Shown here: positions 12,001-24,405 of the stretch, piece by piece
Position numbering within the stretch: the first letter of the stretch is position 1
How the letters are laid out: every line of letters starts with the position of its first letter
NCBI GenBank assembly: GCA_002900995.3
Contig: CM035306.1
Span: 3,754,100-3,818,099 of the forward strand
Reading direction: 5' to 3'
Source: Ganoderma boninense
Lineage: Eukaryota; Basidiomycota; Agaricomycetes; Polyporales; Polyporaceae
DNA: 64,000 nt
The notes under the pieces: model-generated
Seen by the model: only the letters and a program-made list of their open reading frames with translations
Told to the model about the DNA's origin: nothing
The model's database searches: none
Made by a program: the position numbers and the translations under genes

Positions 12001-12710
12001 GCGAGTCAGAAGCGTCTCTTCCACAGCAGTAAGCTTGTCCGAGAGACGCCGAAGGGCAAGAGTTAGCTCAGGCACCTGAGTAGCGGCTGGCGCGGGAGGG
12101 GTGTCGGGATGATCCCTAAGAACCGCGAGTTCCTCCTTCAGACGGGCATTTTCGCGTTCCAACGCACGAGCATGGTCCAAAGCCTGGGAGGTCTCTAGCG
12201 AGTGCCTTTGTAGCTTGAGCGATGCGGCATGGGCTTCGTGCTGCCAATCAAGCCTGCATGTCAGTTCACGATGAGCCACGTACGGGGATTGGTCCGAGAT
12301 CCGGGCTGCGAAGAAAAAGTACCTGGTATCGGGAGACGGCTGAGCGAAGACTCGATAGCTCTAAGGCAAGTGGGTGGTCGTCGTTTATTGCAGCGGACAA
12401 GGTGTCGGCCATGTGCAGATGCACGTAAACGGGTGCGTAAACGAGCCCAGCGCAGTTCTCATGCTGTCTCGGCTACGTATTCTCGCGGAGATTCAACCTG
12501 TCGGCTGCGGAGTATGGAATTATCCCAAGCGCTCGCTGATCGGAGCTGTGAGATACGATCTCCGATAGGCTTGGGTGGGCGCGGCCAATCCTTGTCCCCT
12601 CCTCGTCTTCGCCCTCGTCCTCGCCGTCGACACTGCTCCGACCGACACAAGCACTGTGAAGACACACCTACTTTTTACACCTCGTTAGACATCGCACTCT
12701 GCTCAGCCAT
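9084..12710 (-). CDS. Large coiled-coil protein, function unknown
   Basis: Proposed start MAEQSAMSNE at 12710, then short exons (LRSASAWDNSILRSRQ; SYRVFAQPSPDTR) that join in phase to LDWQHEAHAASLKLQRHS. The 11.45-12.26 kb exon is almost all heptad-like helix (ARALERENARLKEELAVLRD, RLSDKLTAVEETLLTRTKEV, ARDEEE-type charged runs). The next exon (10.7-11.4 kb) continues with STDTLQKAMDVLKARHAATL and a second helical part. After that comes a Ser/Pro/Thr-rich linker at 10.2-10.7 kb. The last exon has a helical block (RYDDVQRGFRDCHLALKDLK, VLGKAVERLGDFNEDARVEL) and a disordered tail rich in SPS and RSP, ending HDSDVE. Frames do not join cleanly at 10.25-10.44 kb, and one extra A appears at 10096-10098, so the linker is uncertain. 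Architecture suggests a cytoskeletal or septum-associated scaffold, but I cannot name the family. Confidence 0.7.
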
Positions 12711-13002
12711 CTTGCAAACATCGCTTCAGCCTCTACGCATCAGGCTTGCCGTTTCCTCAAAACACCTGGCAGCCAACCCTTCCTCGTCCGCTTTCCGTGA
12801 TCCCAGAGACGTCACCTGTCATTGACGGTCTAGTCGTGCATTCCATTTGATAGAGTCGGAGCATATGTTGTTTGTGCGATAGCATTCATTCTGGATTCTG
12901 CAACGATCAAAATACACAGGTACGTCTCTTCCCTCATTGCTCGTCAGTTTGCCGTTTAGCTTATCCTTACGAGATACCTGTGGCCTTAGCGTATAAGCAG
13001 AC
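12711..13002. promoter_or_regulatory. Shared divergent promoter, coiled-coil gene / USP gene
   Basis: A 292-bp gap between divergent start codons. The part before 13003 may include a 5'UTR intron (gtacgt near 12920). No TATA box seen. Confidence 0.4.
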
Positions 13003-16000
13003 ATGGCCAGTCCTCACACGCCCTACCATCCCCAGCCTGGACCTTCATACTACCCTCCCCCGCCCCCGCACCCCCCTCCACACTATCCGTACTCTCAAGC
13101 GCCTGGCCCACCACAGTATTACGCGTATCCTATGCCACCGATGAATGGACATGCCCCCATGCACCAACCTGCATCCCCAAGGATCAACGGCGCTGGTCGC
13201 GGTCGGTTTAATCCCCATCGAGGCGGCGCTCCTCAGTACCACTATCAACATCTCCCTCCCCAACACCATATGGCGCCCCCAACGGGACCTGTGCAGACAC
13301 CTCCCCCAGCTTCGCCTGCCAGTCCCTTCCACCATCCTCAAAAATTCCCACCACATCCGCATCCACACCAGGTAGCCTACGGGTCGCCGTATCATCATCC
13401 CCAACCAAATGGCCCTTACCCGCCTGCATGGGCAGGACAGACTCTGTCTCCCTTGCCGAAGCACTTGCCTATGCTTCCCCCGATGGTATCACCGGAACAT
13501 GTACCGCAGTTACAGCAGCCCCAGCCGTCTCATCTCCCTCAGCCCCAACCTCAGCCGCCACCTGAGGTCCCTCCGCAAATCCATCCCGTACCTTCGAACA
13601 TTGGGGAGGAGACGATACCGCATGTGGCCTCACCTCAGGTCCCACTGGTTGTTACGCAGCTTGTAGATATCCCACCATTCGAGTCGACGCCTTCGAAGGA
13701 GGTGCCGCCCGCTGTCCTTCCGTCAGAGGTTTCGGAGCAGCAGCCGGAACAGCCAGAACAGGATGTTGCCGCAGTGTCACCCATTCAAGCGGCCGTTGAT
13801 GAAGAGCCGGTCGTGGAACTCGAACCCAGAGTACCCACACCAAGGAGTCCTTCTCCGCCTGCACCCACATTGACTGATCCTTCTATCTATGTAGTCTGGT
13901 CTCGCCGGCCCAGGGATCCCAGTCACGCGCCAGGTCTCATCATCGCTTATGGTGCATTTCCACCTGAGAACGTCGTGCAGAAGGCATTGGAGCTCCGCAC
14001 CCCACCAGCCTCTCCCAAGCTGGTGCAGGTTGCTCTCGTCCATCCCTCAAGTCCACCCGTGCAGGATGTTTCTGTAGAGTCGTCGGTCGCTCCATCCTCA
14101 TCGACCACCGAGACAACCCCGGCTGGCTCGCTTGTGGCAGATACTCCGGTCCCTGGTTCCCCCTACTCTTGCGCCACTTCCATTTCTGCAGCAGTCGAGT
14201 CGCCTTCGAAGGCCCTTGTTTTAGAGGATGAGACTAAGCTCGAGCTTCCCCCGGCCGTTGCTGATGTTGCATCCAAGGAAAGTGAACCCACTACCCCTCA
14301 CCCTCCTGCCGAGCAACCGGCTGTCCCCGTGGCCTCGACATCCTCTGTGCCCACTCCTGCCCCCGCTGCTAAGGTTCCAAGCCTCCCGAAGAAGTCGTGG
14401 ACTTCACTCTTCCAGACCTCTGACTCGGCTGCGTCGACCTCGAAACCTCGCCTTCCCGTCTCCAATGTCGTTGGGATCTCTATCCCCGCTGCCACCGGAG
14501 TGGGTGCATCTTCCACTCCTGGTACGTCAGCCGCTGCTGGTAACCGCAGCGAGCTCCTGCAGCTGCTCAATGATGGTCCGTCGGGATCATCTGTGAACTT
14601 TGCGGCTGCGATGAAGATCCGTCCACGTGGTCTGGTCAACACGGGTAACATGTGCTTTGCGAACGCAGTACTGCAGATCCTCGTGTACTGCCCGCCTTTC
14701 CACCGCTTCTTCTCGGAACTCAAGAAGCACCTCGCCGGCCCCGTTGTCGGTTCTCAGCGCGAAGGCACAAAGGCCACGCCGCTCGTGGATGCCACGCTCC
14801 AGTTCCTCAAGGAGTTCGTCCCTGATCCCCCCGCGACCACCAACACGAACCCGAAGTCGAAGGGTAAGGAACGGGAGGATGACATCTTCGACGAGTTGGA
14901 CAGCTTTATTCCGACGTACGTCTACGATGCCATGAAGGAGAAGAAGCGATTTGCCAACATGATAGTGCGTCCTTTCCGTTCCTTCGTTGCTTGCCCTGTT
15001 AAATGTTTTCAATATGTAGGGTGGGCATCAAGAGGATGCTGAGGAGTTCCTCGGGTTCTTCTTGGATACTCTGGAGGAGGAGCTTCTGTCGATCGCGCAG
15101 TCCTTGCAACCCAAGGAACCGCCAAAGTCGCCCGAGGAACCGCAGGACGATGGCTGGCTAGAGGTCGGGAAGAAGAACAAAGCAGTGGCCACAAGAACAG
15201 TCAGTCCCAGCTTCCTTAGTGAATCGCTACATGTGTCGTTGACATTTTTCGTTGACAGGCAAAGTCTACTGAGTCGCCCATCACCCGGATATTCGGTGGC
15301 AAGTTCCGATCGACACTGCGCACACCTCACCAGCGGGAGTCAGTTACGATCGAGGACTGGCGATCGTTACAGCTCGATATCCAACCCGAAAACGTCAAGT
15401 CTCTCCGTGACGCGCTCCAGCATATATCGCATCCTCAAAATGTGCAGATCTCCATCCCCACACGGCCCGGCGCACTCCTCGATGCGCAGCAGCAGGTGCT
15501 CATCGATGCCTTGCCGCCGGTGTTGATCCTGCACATGAAACGGTTCCTGTACGATACCAAGGTCGGTGACGTTGTCAAGGTCGGCAAGCAGGTCTCGTTC
15601 GCTTCGGAGCTCGATGTCCCATCAGGTATGTTACCGACTGTACATCGTCTGAGTATGATGCTTACCAAAATTCGGCCTTTCTCCAGACCTCATCTCGGCG
15701 GCAAAACGGACGGCACAACCGGTAAAATACGAGCTATTCGGAGGTATGTCCACATCAACGCGTTGCATCTCCTCGAAGACCCCAGTCTCACGAAGCATTC
15801 AATGCCATCGTAGTCTTATACCACCACGGCATGTCGGCGCACGGCGGACATTACACCCTCGACGTCCTCCACCCCAACCGCGAGCTCTCCGACCGCCCAC
15901 GGCCAGCGTGGATCCGCATCGACGACGAGCTCGTCTCAGACTTGCGCCAGGAGGACGTCTTCGGCGGGCAGGAGCGCGAGGACCGCCAGCCGTACCTGCT

Positions 16001-16046
16001 CTTCTACCGGCGGATGACCGCCTGGGCCCCGGCACGGACAAACTAG
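13003..16046 (+). CDS. UBP3: Ubiquitin carboxyl-terminal hydrolase, USP10/Ubp3 type
   Basis: Cysteine deubiquitinase. Five exons (13003-14964, 15020-15199, 15259-15625, 15687-15743, 15814-16046) join in frame to 932 aa. The first 540 residues are low-complexity: a Pro/Tyr/His/Gln-rich start, then Pro/Glu/Val- and Ser/Thr-rich linkers, as expected for the regulatory N-terminus of this group. The catalytic domain begins PRGLVNTGNMCFANAVLQ with the nucleophile at Cys551. It continues with HQEDAEEFLGFFLDTLEEEL, LPPVLILHMKRFLYD and the His box HHGMSAHGGHYTLDVLHP, and ends QPYLLFYRR. The Cys and His boxes are present, so it should be active. Yeast Ubp3 works with Bre5 in COPII/secretory control and ribophagy; the same role here is inference. 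The 3' end converges with PMT2. Confidence 0.93.
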
Positions 16047-16398
16047 GGTAGCCGCTGCGTTCGTTTAGTGTGTTAGGTATTGCTGCAGCCGCTGCTCCGT
16101 TACTGTGCCAGTACTTAGGATACTTCCCTCTTTACGATTCATCTTTCGGATTTTCTCGCACCGCGTGCGTGCGATGTATGACCGTGCTCGGTGCATCTTT
16201 TCCACATCTGTGAGAGCGGGGCAGTTTGGCCTTCCTTACGATTGATGCACACGAGCACAGTAGACATCATAGACCACATGCATCGCGCTGGCACGGACGG
16301 GAGATCGAGAATACATATATTCGAAAGTCCGGAGCGAGGAACAGCGAACTAGACAGAGCGAGCGGACGAGAGAACTAATGGACATGTGGATAGGATAA
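16047..16398. other. Convergent 3' intergenic region, USP / PMT2
   Basis: A 352-bp spacer between two stop codons in tail-to-tail genes. It holds their 3'UTRs; no separate terminator or gene is visible. Confidence 0.5.
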
Positions 16399-19300
16399 TT
16401 ACTCGTTATAGATATTCCAATCCTGCGGGCCGAGGGCGTGTCAGCTACCAGCGATCAGCATGGGCAAGAAGAGCGAGAGGACGTACTGAGCGCCATTTGA
16501 GACCCCAATGCTCGTTGATGGGTCCGTCGATGCCCCATGCGACACCTTTGAACCACCAGAAGGAGCCGACGATGGTGAACACGCAGACACCGAATACGAT
16601 CTGTTTTGTGCGGACAGTGAGACTGCGAGACGAGAAGACGAAGTGGTCGAGGAGATGTGCGAGCATCAGCACGGAGAAGTATAGGGTCGGGAGCTGCAGG
16701 GAGAAGCGTCAGTCTCTCTCCGGCGTCTAAGGTACGCAAAGAAGTGAGGACGTACGTAGTGGTGGATGTATGTCACACGGCCCATGATCATGAACGGCAC
16801 TAGGGGGAGGGGGCATGCTTTCAGTACAAAGATGGACAGTGCAAGAGAAAGCGACCCACGGTAGTGCAGGCCCCAGCCAACCAACGCGACCTTGCCGACA
16901 TACAGGAAGTGCTCCCACTCGCGCGGCTCCATGTCCACGTACTTCCTCTGCTGGCGCATGACGTACACGCCCGCGACGAGCGCGCCGACGACCAAGCTGA
17001 CGGTGCCGCCCCACCAGATGACGGGCGTGCCGACGAGGTAGAACTTGAGCTGCTGGTCGCCCCAGCCGCACATGCGGAGGCCGACGCGGAGGAGGGGCCA
17101 GTCTGTGGGCTTGGACGCGAGGATGTCCTGCTTGTCGGGGTCGGGGACGAGCGCGTTGTTCGAGGTGGCCATCGCGACGTTGAGGTGCCAGAAGTCGCGG
17201 AGGAACGGCGAGCGGTAGAGCTTCATGTCGCCCGCGGGCAGGCGGTCGTTCCAATGCGACTCGACGTTCCAGTACGTGTGGATGTCACCCGGGTTGTTCT
17301 CCTTGTCGCAGCTCACCTCGATCTGCTTGAAGCCCCACTGCGGCAGCACCGCGTTCGCCGCGCGCAGGTAGCAGCCCGACGCCTGGTGCCGGAACCGGAG
17401 CCGCGTCGTGAGCGAGTGGATCTGCTCGTACTTGTCCTTGGACCCGCGGTGGATGTCGTCGACGACCTCGACCACCCAGTAGTCCTGGTAGTCACCGATC
17501 GTTGCGTTGCCGTAGCAAGAGACCTCATTGTTGAGCTTCGTCACAGGTGCGGGGATGGGGTGCGTGTGCAGGTTGCGGGTAGTAGGGGCGTGCTGCAGGC
17601 GAATAGCGTCGCCATCCTTGATGAATCGGATGGGTAGTTCCGGGTCGTACGGGGCCTCGTCCCACCGCGGGAGGAGAACCCAATCGTTGTTATCGTCCTT
17701 GTAGTGGTAGCATGTGACTTGCTGTTGCTCTGAACCGACGGGGTATGTCTGCACGTGTGAGTGCAGAAGACCTCCACCCCAGCCCATGTTTTTCAGCGTA
17801 ACTTTGGAGCCATATGCAATATCTAAAAGGCATATATATCAGTCAGTCAATTGTACCCAGGACCGAGGTCGTCTAGCATACCAAGGGGATTCTGGTTAAA
17901 GGTGTTTCCAACGAGGTTTGCCTGGAACAAAGAGCTCATCTGCGCATCACCAGTACCGGAGTGGTTCAGGATCATGAAGTGGAGCTTGAACGACGCCATG
18001 TAGACCAGCACCGGGAGAACGATAAGACATCCTATGCGAGCAGCCCAATGCCGAGCTTGGTCACGCTAGAAAGAGAAGAGAAGTAGTAAGGATTTGGTTT
18101 GACAGTTGATCTATAGCATCCGCAAGGCGGTGACACATACGATGGACATCTTCAAGTCTCCAAATTTCTCCCAGAGATCCTCAATGGTGTACGCGCCGAC
18201 CAGAGACGTTACGAAAAAGCCAACCCATTTCACACTGGATGCAATGGTGGTCAGAAAGGGGTTAACGAAGGGCTACTTGGGCAACGCACCTGCATACACA
18301 GCCGATGGAGTATCCGGTCAAGACGAGCCATAGCCACCAGTCGAATGAGAAGGACCGGTATTGTTGGTTGTGGAATTTAGTGAGACAGAAGACGGTAGTG
18401 AATGTGAAGAACAGTAGCATGGAATCCAAAAGAATGAACCGAGATATGCACAACCACGCAACATCTACGGGGCGCGCGTCAGTACGGGGCCGCGCGCGCA
18501 TGAACGCAGACAAATGGAGACGACGCATACGTGGACGTGTGCGCGCACGAAGGAAGGAATTTCGACCGAAAGGGGGTGCTCACCGCAAAGAACCATCAAG
18601 GCCACCAAGTGGCATGCCATCCAGGACATCCCGAGCTCGACCGCCGTGTACCATCCGAGTGGCACGAGCGCGACACCGAACGTCGCGAGGATGACGCGCA
18701 TGGCGACGTAGGGCACCTCCTCCGGGTACACCGCGCCGCTCTCGAACGCGAACGAGCCATCGTAGCCTGCGAGGAGGCCGGCGAACCCGACGATGATCTT
18801 GCCGAGCGGGGGGTGCACGTCGAAGTAGAACTCGCGCTTGATGTAGTGCGAGCCGAACTTGCCAAAGTGCGCCTCGTCCCAGACGACGACGTTGGACTTG
18901 CCGATGTTGTGGAAGCGCGTCCAGCACGACAGGAGGGTGTACACGATGGGCGGGATGTGCTCGAGGTTCTGCAGGAAGAACTCGCGCTGTATACCCGCCG
19001 AACGATGGGTGCGTGCGTCCCACGCCGAGGCATTATTAGTACTGGCGGGACCGGCGCGCATATATGCAGAATGCAGACGTACCACAGTGGTGGGTGGGGG
19101 AGGGGGTGGGCGGCGGGGGCGGCCGCTGCTGACCGGGCCCCTGGCGGTCTTCATTTTGGAGTACACGTCCTTGCCTTCATCGTCATTCGCGTAGTAGTCG
19201 AGGCCCTCCTTCTCGTCGAACTGGCTGAAGCCAGTCTCGCCGTTGCCCCCGGGCCCGCGGGGGACCCGCCGTCGTGCTTGCTCGTGGGTCATGTAGTGGA

Positions 19301-19469
19301 GGGGAAGCTCCTCTTCTCGGGGCGGGGGGTGCGCTGGCGTGTGCTGTGACCAGTATTCGTTGTGGTTGCGGGATGAGGGGTGGGGGATCTCCTCGAAGTC
19401 GGAGTCTGAGCGGGCACCGTCTTCGTAGGGGGGACCAAGATCGATAGCGACTTGACCGGGTGGCCTCAT
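16399..19469 (-). CDS. PMT2: Dolichyl-phosphate-mannose protein O-mannosyltransferase, Pmt2 family
   Basis: ER multi-pass enzyme that transfers mannose from dolichol phosphate to Ser/Thr of secretory proteins, usually as a heterodimer with Pmt1. The chosen start is [14 protein letters not shown] (19467-19469); in-frame codons continue upstream but look like 5'UTR. The cytosolic tail has [20 protein letters not shown]. The catalytic loop carries [20 protein letters not shown] with the essential Asp-Glu, then [15 protein letters not shown]. Next comes [20 protein letters not shown]. The MIR region follows ([55 protein letters not shown]). The C-terminal membrane part is [14 protein letters not shown] then [20 protein letters not shown] last intron (gtacgt...gcccgcag) joins WGLKWRS to DWNIYNE and the TAA at 16399-16401, matching the Pmt2 C-terminus. 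I saw no frame break. An intron near 19050-19100 has two possible donors. Confidence 0.93.
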
Positions 19470-20043
19470 GAGCCAGGCTGGCGACCTTTGAGCCGTGCTT
19501 TGGCGAGGGCGGCTCCAAGCGGATGTCTGCAATGGGTTCCCCGGCGTCTCTCTCCTCCCTCCAATATACGCCAGAACAGCCACCGCAGCCATCCTGACGT
19601 GGCGGTCGCGCAGCCTCCCCGAGTCTCGTCCTCCGTCTCCACAACCGCTACCATGTGCAAGAACATACCACGACGCCCGGGAGCCCGTGGCCAACCCAAG
19701 ACCATGCAGGACTGCGCGCTATGCCGCTTACCTCCCTGGAAGTAATTTCTGGGACCTGGAAGCACTTGATTGCTTGAACTTCCCAGCCGATCATATTCGC
19801 GGGAGCCCTGAACAACCGTGCCAGGCCCCGATCCCGGATTCTGTACAAGTTGAACTGGTTGGCAACGGGGCCGAGCTTCGGTGAATACATAAGAATGGAT
19901 ACCAGCGATTCCATTTCTCGATAACATAGCACTACTTTTTGGTCACTACAAAAATACAGGCAACGGGAGGACGAGCACGGCGAAGACTAGACACGAGAGA
20001 GTAGACACAACACAGCAGACGGACGAAACAATGATCAGCCACC
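19470..20043. other. Intergenic, PMT2 promoter and fibrillarin 3' end
   Basis: A 574-bp gap between two minus-strand genes. The open frames here read on from PMT2 and are not independently supported. No TATA box identified. Confidence 0.4.
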
Positions 20044-21555
20044 TTACTGGTGGCGTTGGTATACACCCGTCACCATAGCGTGGTCACGCTCGTAGGGCTC
20101 CAGGGTAACCTGTTCGAGAGGCTTGATCTTCGCCTGTCGGAGCGTCTCAACCTCCCGGGCGAAGACGGCTTCTGGCGGGACGGTCGAGTCGATACAGCTC
20201 GCCTTGATGGAAATGACGACGTGACCGCCGTTTTTCAGGAAGTACTCAGCGTTGAGGGCGATAATACGCGCTTGGTCGGGTTGTGCGACATCCGCGAAGA
20301 TGACATCGACTGTCGACAGGAGCATCCGATACCTCTGAGGGGTACGCGCGTCCTCGACGATGGCTACCGACGGGGTTTAGTTAGGAGAAGAGAGGTGTCG
20401 GAACAACAGAGACGTACGGATAACATTTGTCCGCTTCTTCGCCATGCCAATAAGATCGCGTCCCGACCGCAAGGAGAACTCGACAGCATAGACGGTACCC
20501 TCCTACGATCACAACCGTTCAATACCATCCTAGTTGCTGAAATATAAAAGTCTGGCACTTACAGGACCGACGATGTCCGCAACGTGAGAGACACTGGTAC
20601 CGCTGGCGGCACCGAGATACAGCACCTTCTTCCCAGGCGCGATAGCGATGTTGTCGAGACCGTTGAGAACACCCGCCGCGAGCTTGCTCCGGAACGGGTT
20701 CCACACGCGGTACTCGACCTTCGTCCCCTCCACACCGCCGTCGATCGATATCCGCTTCTCGCCGTAGACAGCTTCGCCGGGAACCAAGTTTTTGGTGACA
20801 AGCAGAGCCTCCTTGCCCTCCGCGATGAAGATACCGGGGTGCCGGTGCGGCTTGAGGATTACGTTCGAGCCACCCTTCGCGCCGCCTCTCCCTCCACCAC
20901 GTCCACCCCTACCGCCGCGTCCAGCACCGCGTGGACCACCACGGCCACCAGGAGCACCGCGCTTGGCAACACCCCCACCGAAGCCTCCACCTGCAAATCG
21001 TTATCAGCACGAAGCACAGCGATACTTGCAACGGGATACAAGAGTGTGTCAGAGGTGCACTGGATGGGAGTCATGCGGGGTTTCCCCAACTGACCCCCGT
21101 GAGTAGTTTACGTTCAAGGGGTCGTATGATATTCTCCCAACTCCGCCTTGCCGCTCTTCACAGCGGCCCCACAGCCCGCCCATGCAAATGGCAATCCCAC
21201 AAGAACATTGACGCAATTAAAGCAGGAAGTTCCAAACGCAAAAAGGCCATCCACATTCTACGGCTCTTGGTTTTATCCATTGCCGTTATCCCCAAGCTCA
21301 TGTGCGTTGTGCATGTAGAAGGCGCGGCCAATACCAAGCAAAGAAGACGTACCGCGTCCGCCGCCCCGACCAGGGGGGCCACCACGTCCCCTTGGTGCAC
21401 CCCTACCTCCTCCACGGCCTCCGCCTCGTCCCCCGCCAAAGCCGCCGCGTCCACCTGAAGCACCTGGGAACCCAAAACGTGAAAAGGTCGGCCCGCGGTG
21501 AGTATCCTCGTTTTACAAAGCGTGAGAAGCCTGATTCGGGCTTACCGAATGCCAT
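20044..21555 (-). CDS. NOP1: Fibrillarin, rRNA 2'-O-methyltransferase
   Basis: Nucleolar catalytic subunit of box C/D snoRNPs; it methylates rRNA riboses and histone H2A glutamine. A micro-exon (10 nt, MAF plus one base, 21546-21555) is followed by exon 21353-21463, which encodes most of the Gly/Arg-rich domain, then a 362-nt intron, then the rest of the GAR domain from 20990 ([20 protein letters not shown]). The methyltransferase domain has [36 protein letters not shown], the SAM-binding motif [49 protein letters not shown] and a C-terminus ending [16 protein letters not shown] then QRHQ. The frame is intact. Start choice: the ATG at 21555 is typical for the family (MAFG). Confidence 0.97.
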
Positions 21556-22307
21556 GCTGTAGCCCTGTGTCAGTGAAAAGCCGAGCGTCGAAAGTCAAGG
21601 GTGTGTGTTAAGACCAGGCCGCAGCTGCGAATGGAGAAGTCGGTAGAAATTTTGGGAAGCGCACAAGAGGCGCCGAGTGGCCAATAGGCGCTTAGCGTGA
21701 ACTTATTTCCCACGTGAGCGCCATGTGGTTCAATAAACTCGTTGCGCCGCCCCGGCAGTTCGGGACCGGGTTTGTTCGTGGATCGTCCCGTCTACAGTTG
21801 CTGTCCAACGCAGCAGATCACTTGCAAGCTACCAACGCGCCGTTTCAAGGAGCTCATCTCGGGCGGACCACCACCATTATACGGTGTCCTCTATACACTA
21901 CTGCGACCCCCCACACGACGACGCAATGCCCCGACTACGTACCTCGAGAAGCACATTACCATCAGACATCTCAAATACCCACTTTAGTCAGCAGGATGGC
22001 TTGTGCACGGTGCGGCGGAGTCATAATGAACTGACATCGTCTGCGAGGGTACTTACATGCTTATTGATGCTCGTGAGTCCGAGTCAGCGTCGCACATGTG
22101 TCCTGGAGAATATACTTATACCGCGAACTAAGCATGCTATCTCCAGGAACCCCCGTATCGCCTGTTCCCACCCCGGTCGTCCTCAGACAGATTACAGGCT
22201 CCCTCTCGACCTGCTCCCTGCCCCCAGCTGAGTTTCCGCCCCGCTCTCAGCTTTGGACGCTTCTTCTGGAACTTTGATCGCCCCGGCACCACGTTAACGG
22301 ATTCACG
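21556..22307. promoter_or_regulatory. Divergent intergenic: fibrillarin and MFS promoters
   Basis: On the MFS side, a block at 21981-22010 (ttagtcagcaggatggc) and a TATA-like box at 22111-22120 (tatacttata) recur upstream of the two downstream tandem MFS genes, as does a caggaaccccc motif near 22145. These are candidate regulatory elements copied with the gene. Confidence 0.6.
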
Positions 22308-24405
22308 ATGGCAACGGACTTGGAACAGAGCAAAGGAGTCGCGTACTCGTCCACCTGCTCCGCCAGTACGATCCCCAACGACGATCCGACATACACGATC
22401 GACGAAGGAACCAAAAAGACGGAAGTTGACGATGGCGAGAAGGACATAGCGGTCGAAAAGGTCGAAACCGCCCCGGCACTCGACATCGGAGAGTTCCCCG
22501 ATGGCGGGTTGAAGGCCTGGCTGGTCATACTCGGGGTGAGTTTTCTATTCCGCGCATTGAATGTCGAGCCTCAGAATATACTGCGCTAGAATCGCCCTGT
22601 TCTGAGTTGTAATTTCTAACTCAAAATCTAGTGCGCTGCGGGAACTTGTGCTACATTCGGTCTGGTGAACGCATGGGGAGTGAGTTTGTTTCTCCATGAG
22701 TCGAAATTTTTCTTGAGGCCAATCGTTGCCTTGCAGGTCTTCCAAGCGTACTACACTACCACTATCCTCAAGGGAACATCGCCGTCAACGATGTAAGCAT
22801 GGTCTGTCCTGATACTATGTGGCGAGAGGCTCACACGACTGCAGCGCATGGATCGGTTCTATTCAGGTAAGCCTCTGTCCAGATTATTTGGAACAAGCGA
22901 GACTATCTTCACGCTGGCCTCTGCATTCCAGTATGCTCTCGTCTTCATCCCCGGCTTGGTCGTCGGCCGCATCTTCGACATGGGCTACGTTAAACTGCCG
23001 CTGGGCCTCGCGAGCGCACTGCTAGTCACTGCGACCTTCCTCACTGCGCAGTGCAAGGAATATTGGCAGTTCTTGCTTTGCCAAGGCATCGCTGTTGGGG
23101 TGCGTCTCGTTATTTCATGTTCTCCAGGCCGCTGCGCAACGAACTGTCACCCTAATCGGCGCACATCCACAGCTGGCGTGCGGGACGATCTTCGGTATTT
23201 TAATGGGCGCCCCTGCGCACTGGTTCAAGCGCAAGCTCGGGCGTGCGTCCGGGGTGATGGCCTTGGGATCGAGCGTCGCGGCACCGTGCACCCCATCATC
23301 GTTAAGAATCTCATCCAGAAAGTCGGGTGAGTGCTTCCGAGGCCCCTTAACTTCCGCTCGCAGACTGACAAACGTATTGATTCAAAACGTTTCCCAGGTT
23401 CCCGTGGACGATGCGCGTGCTTGGGTTCATCGAGATCGCACTGCTCGCCATTCTGATCGCCGTAAGTCGCTCCTGACCGTTCCGTACGCTTCTTTATTAA
23501 GGGCTGATATGCATCGGTAGACTGTAGAGCGCAGGCTCCCACCAAAAGTCCACAACGGGCCGTTCTTCGATTTCTCTGTCTTCAAGGACGTGTCGTTCTC
23601 GCTCTACACGGCATCGGCCTTCGTCGCCTTCTTAGGGCTTTACACGGTGAGCATTCGAGCGCGGGAAGGCGCGATAGCATTGTGTGACTGACTAGAGACC
23701 CCGGCAGGTGCTCACTTATATCGACGTGAACGCGGTCTCCATTGGGATTTCTGAGGATCTTGCCTTCTACCTTTTATCCATCGCAAACGCCTGCTCGGCG
23801 GTCGGCCGGGTTGTCGGCGGGCTCCTTGCGGACCATACAGGTATGCTCTACGAAAATGATCTCCATGGCAAGCCGCTGAGCTATTCTGTCGGGCGCAGGT
23901 CCTCTCAACATTATGACGCCCGCGACGCTTCTCGCCGGCGTTATGACCTACGTTTGGCCGTTCGCCAACTCGGCCGGCGGAAACATCGCTGTGGCCATCA
24001 TCTACGGGTAAGTGTTCGGGTTTTCACCATCCTGTCGCCGTCCTCACAAACATCATGATCAAACCGCAGTGCGTCCTCAGGCGTCTTCGTCTCCCTGCTC
24101 TCCACACCGATCGTGCGGATGGGTCGGATGGAAGACGTCGGGGTGCGTGTCGGCATGTGCTTCACCGTCATGGCGTTGAGCGCCGTCGCCGGCCCACCCA
24201 TCTCCGGAGCTATCAATGCGGCGACTGGAGGGTTCAAGTTTACGGGCATATATGCAGGTGCGTACCGCACACACATCGCGTTGACAGCTTAGGCTCGGAC
24301 TGACACGTGAATGGTGTGGTTGTAGGATCGACGGTAATGGCGGCCGTCTTTTTTCTGATGTTGACGCGAGTCTCCATCCTTGGTGGGCTTTGGGGCAGGT
24401 GTTAG
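22308..24405 (+). CDS. MFS monocarboxylate-permease-like transporter, tandem copy 1
   Basis: First of three head-to-tail relatives. The N-terminal tail starts MATDLEQSKGVAYSS. The core includes FPDGGLKAWLVILG, CAAGTCATFGLVNAWG, VFQAYYTTTILKGTSPST, ALVFIPGLVVGRIFDMGYVK, LACGTIFGILMGAPAHWFKR, LTYIDVNAVSIGISEDLAFY and ANACSAVGRVVGGLLADHTG. It ends SILGGLWGRC at TAG 24403-24405. About a dozen short introns sit at the same places as in the two other tandem copies. In the exon around 23277-23283 the reading frame breaks. The relatives read VAGTLYPIIVKNL; here one base seems missing, so the frame leaves VA and resumes at GTVHPIIVKNLIQKVG. This is either a pseudogene mutation or a one-base sequence error. 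Predicted plasma-membrane importer of small carboxylates (family inference). Confidence 0.85.

Noticed and set aside
16864..17637. A 257-aa plus-strand frame rich in Val/Ala/Asp/Arg
   Set aside because: It lies antisense to the PMT2 MIR-domain exon, has no motif and its composition mirrors that exon.
20991..21352. Box C/D snoRNA in the fibrillarin intron
   Set aside because: CTGA-like D boxes occur, but no RTGATGA C box or terminal stem is present. Kept only as an open question in the findings.
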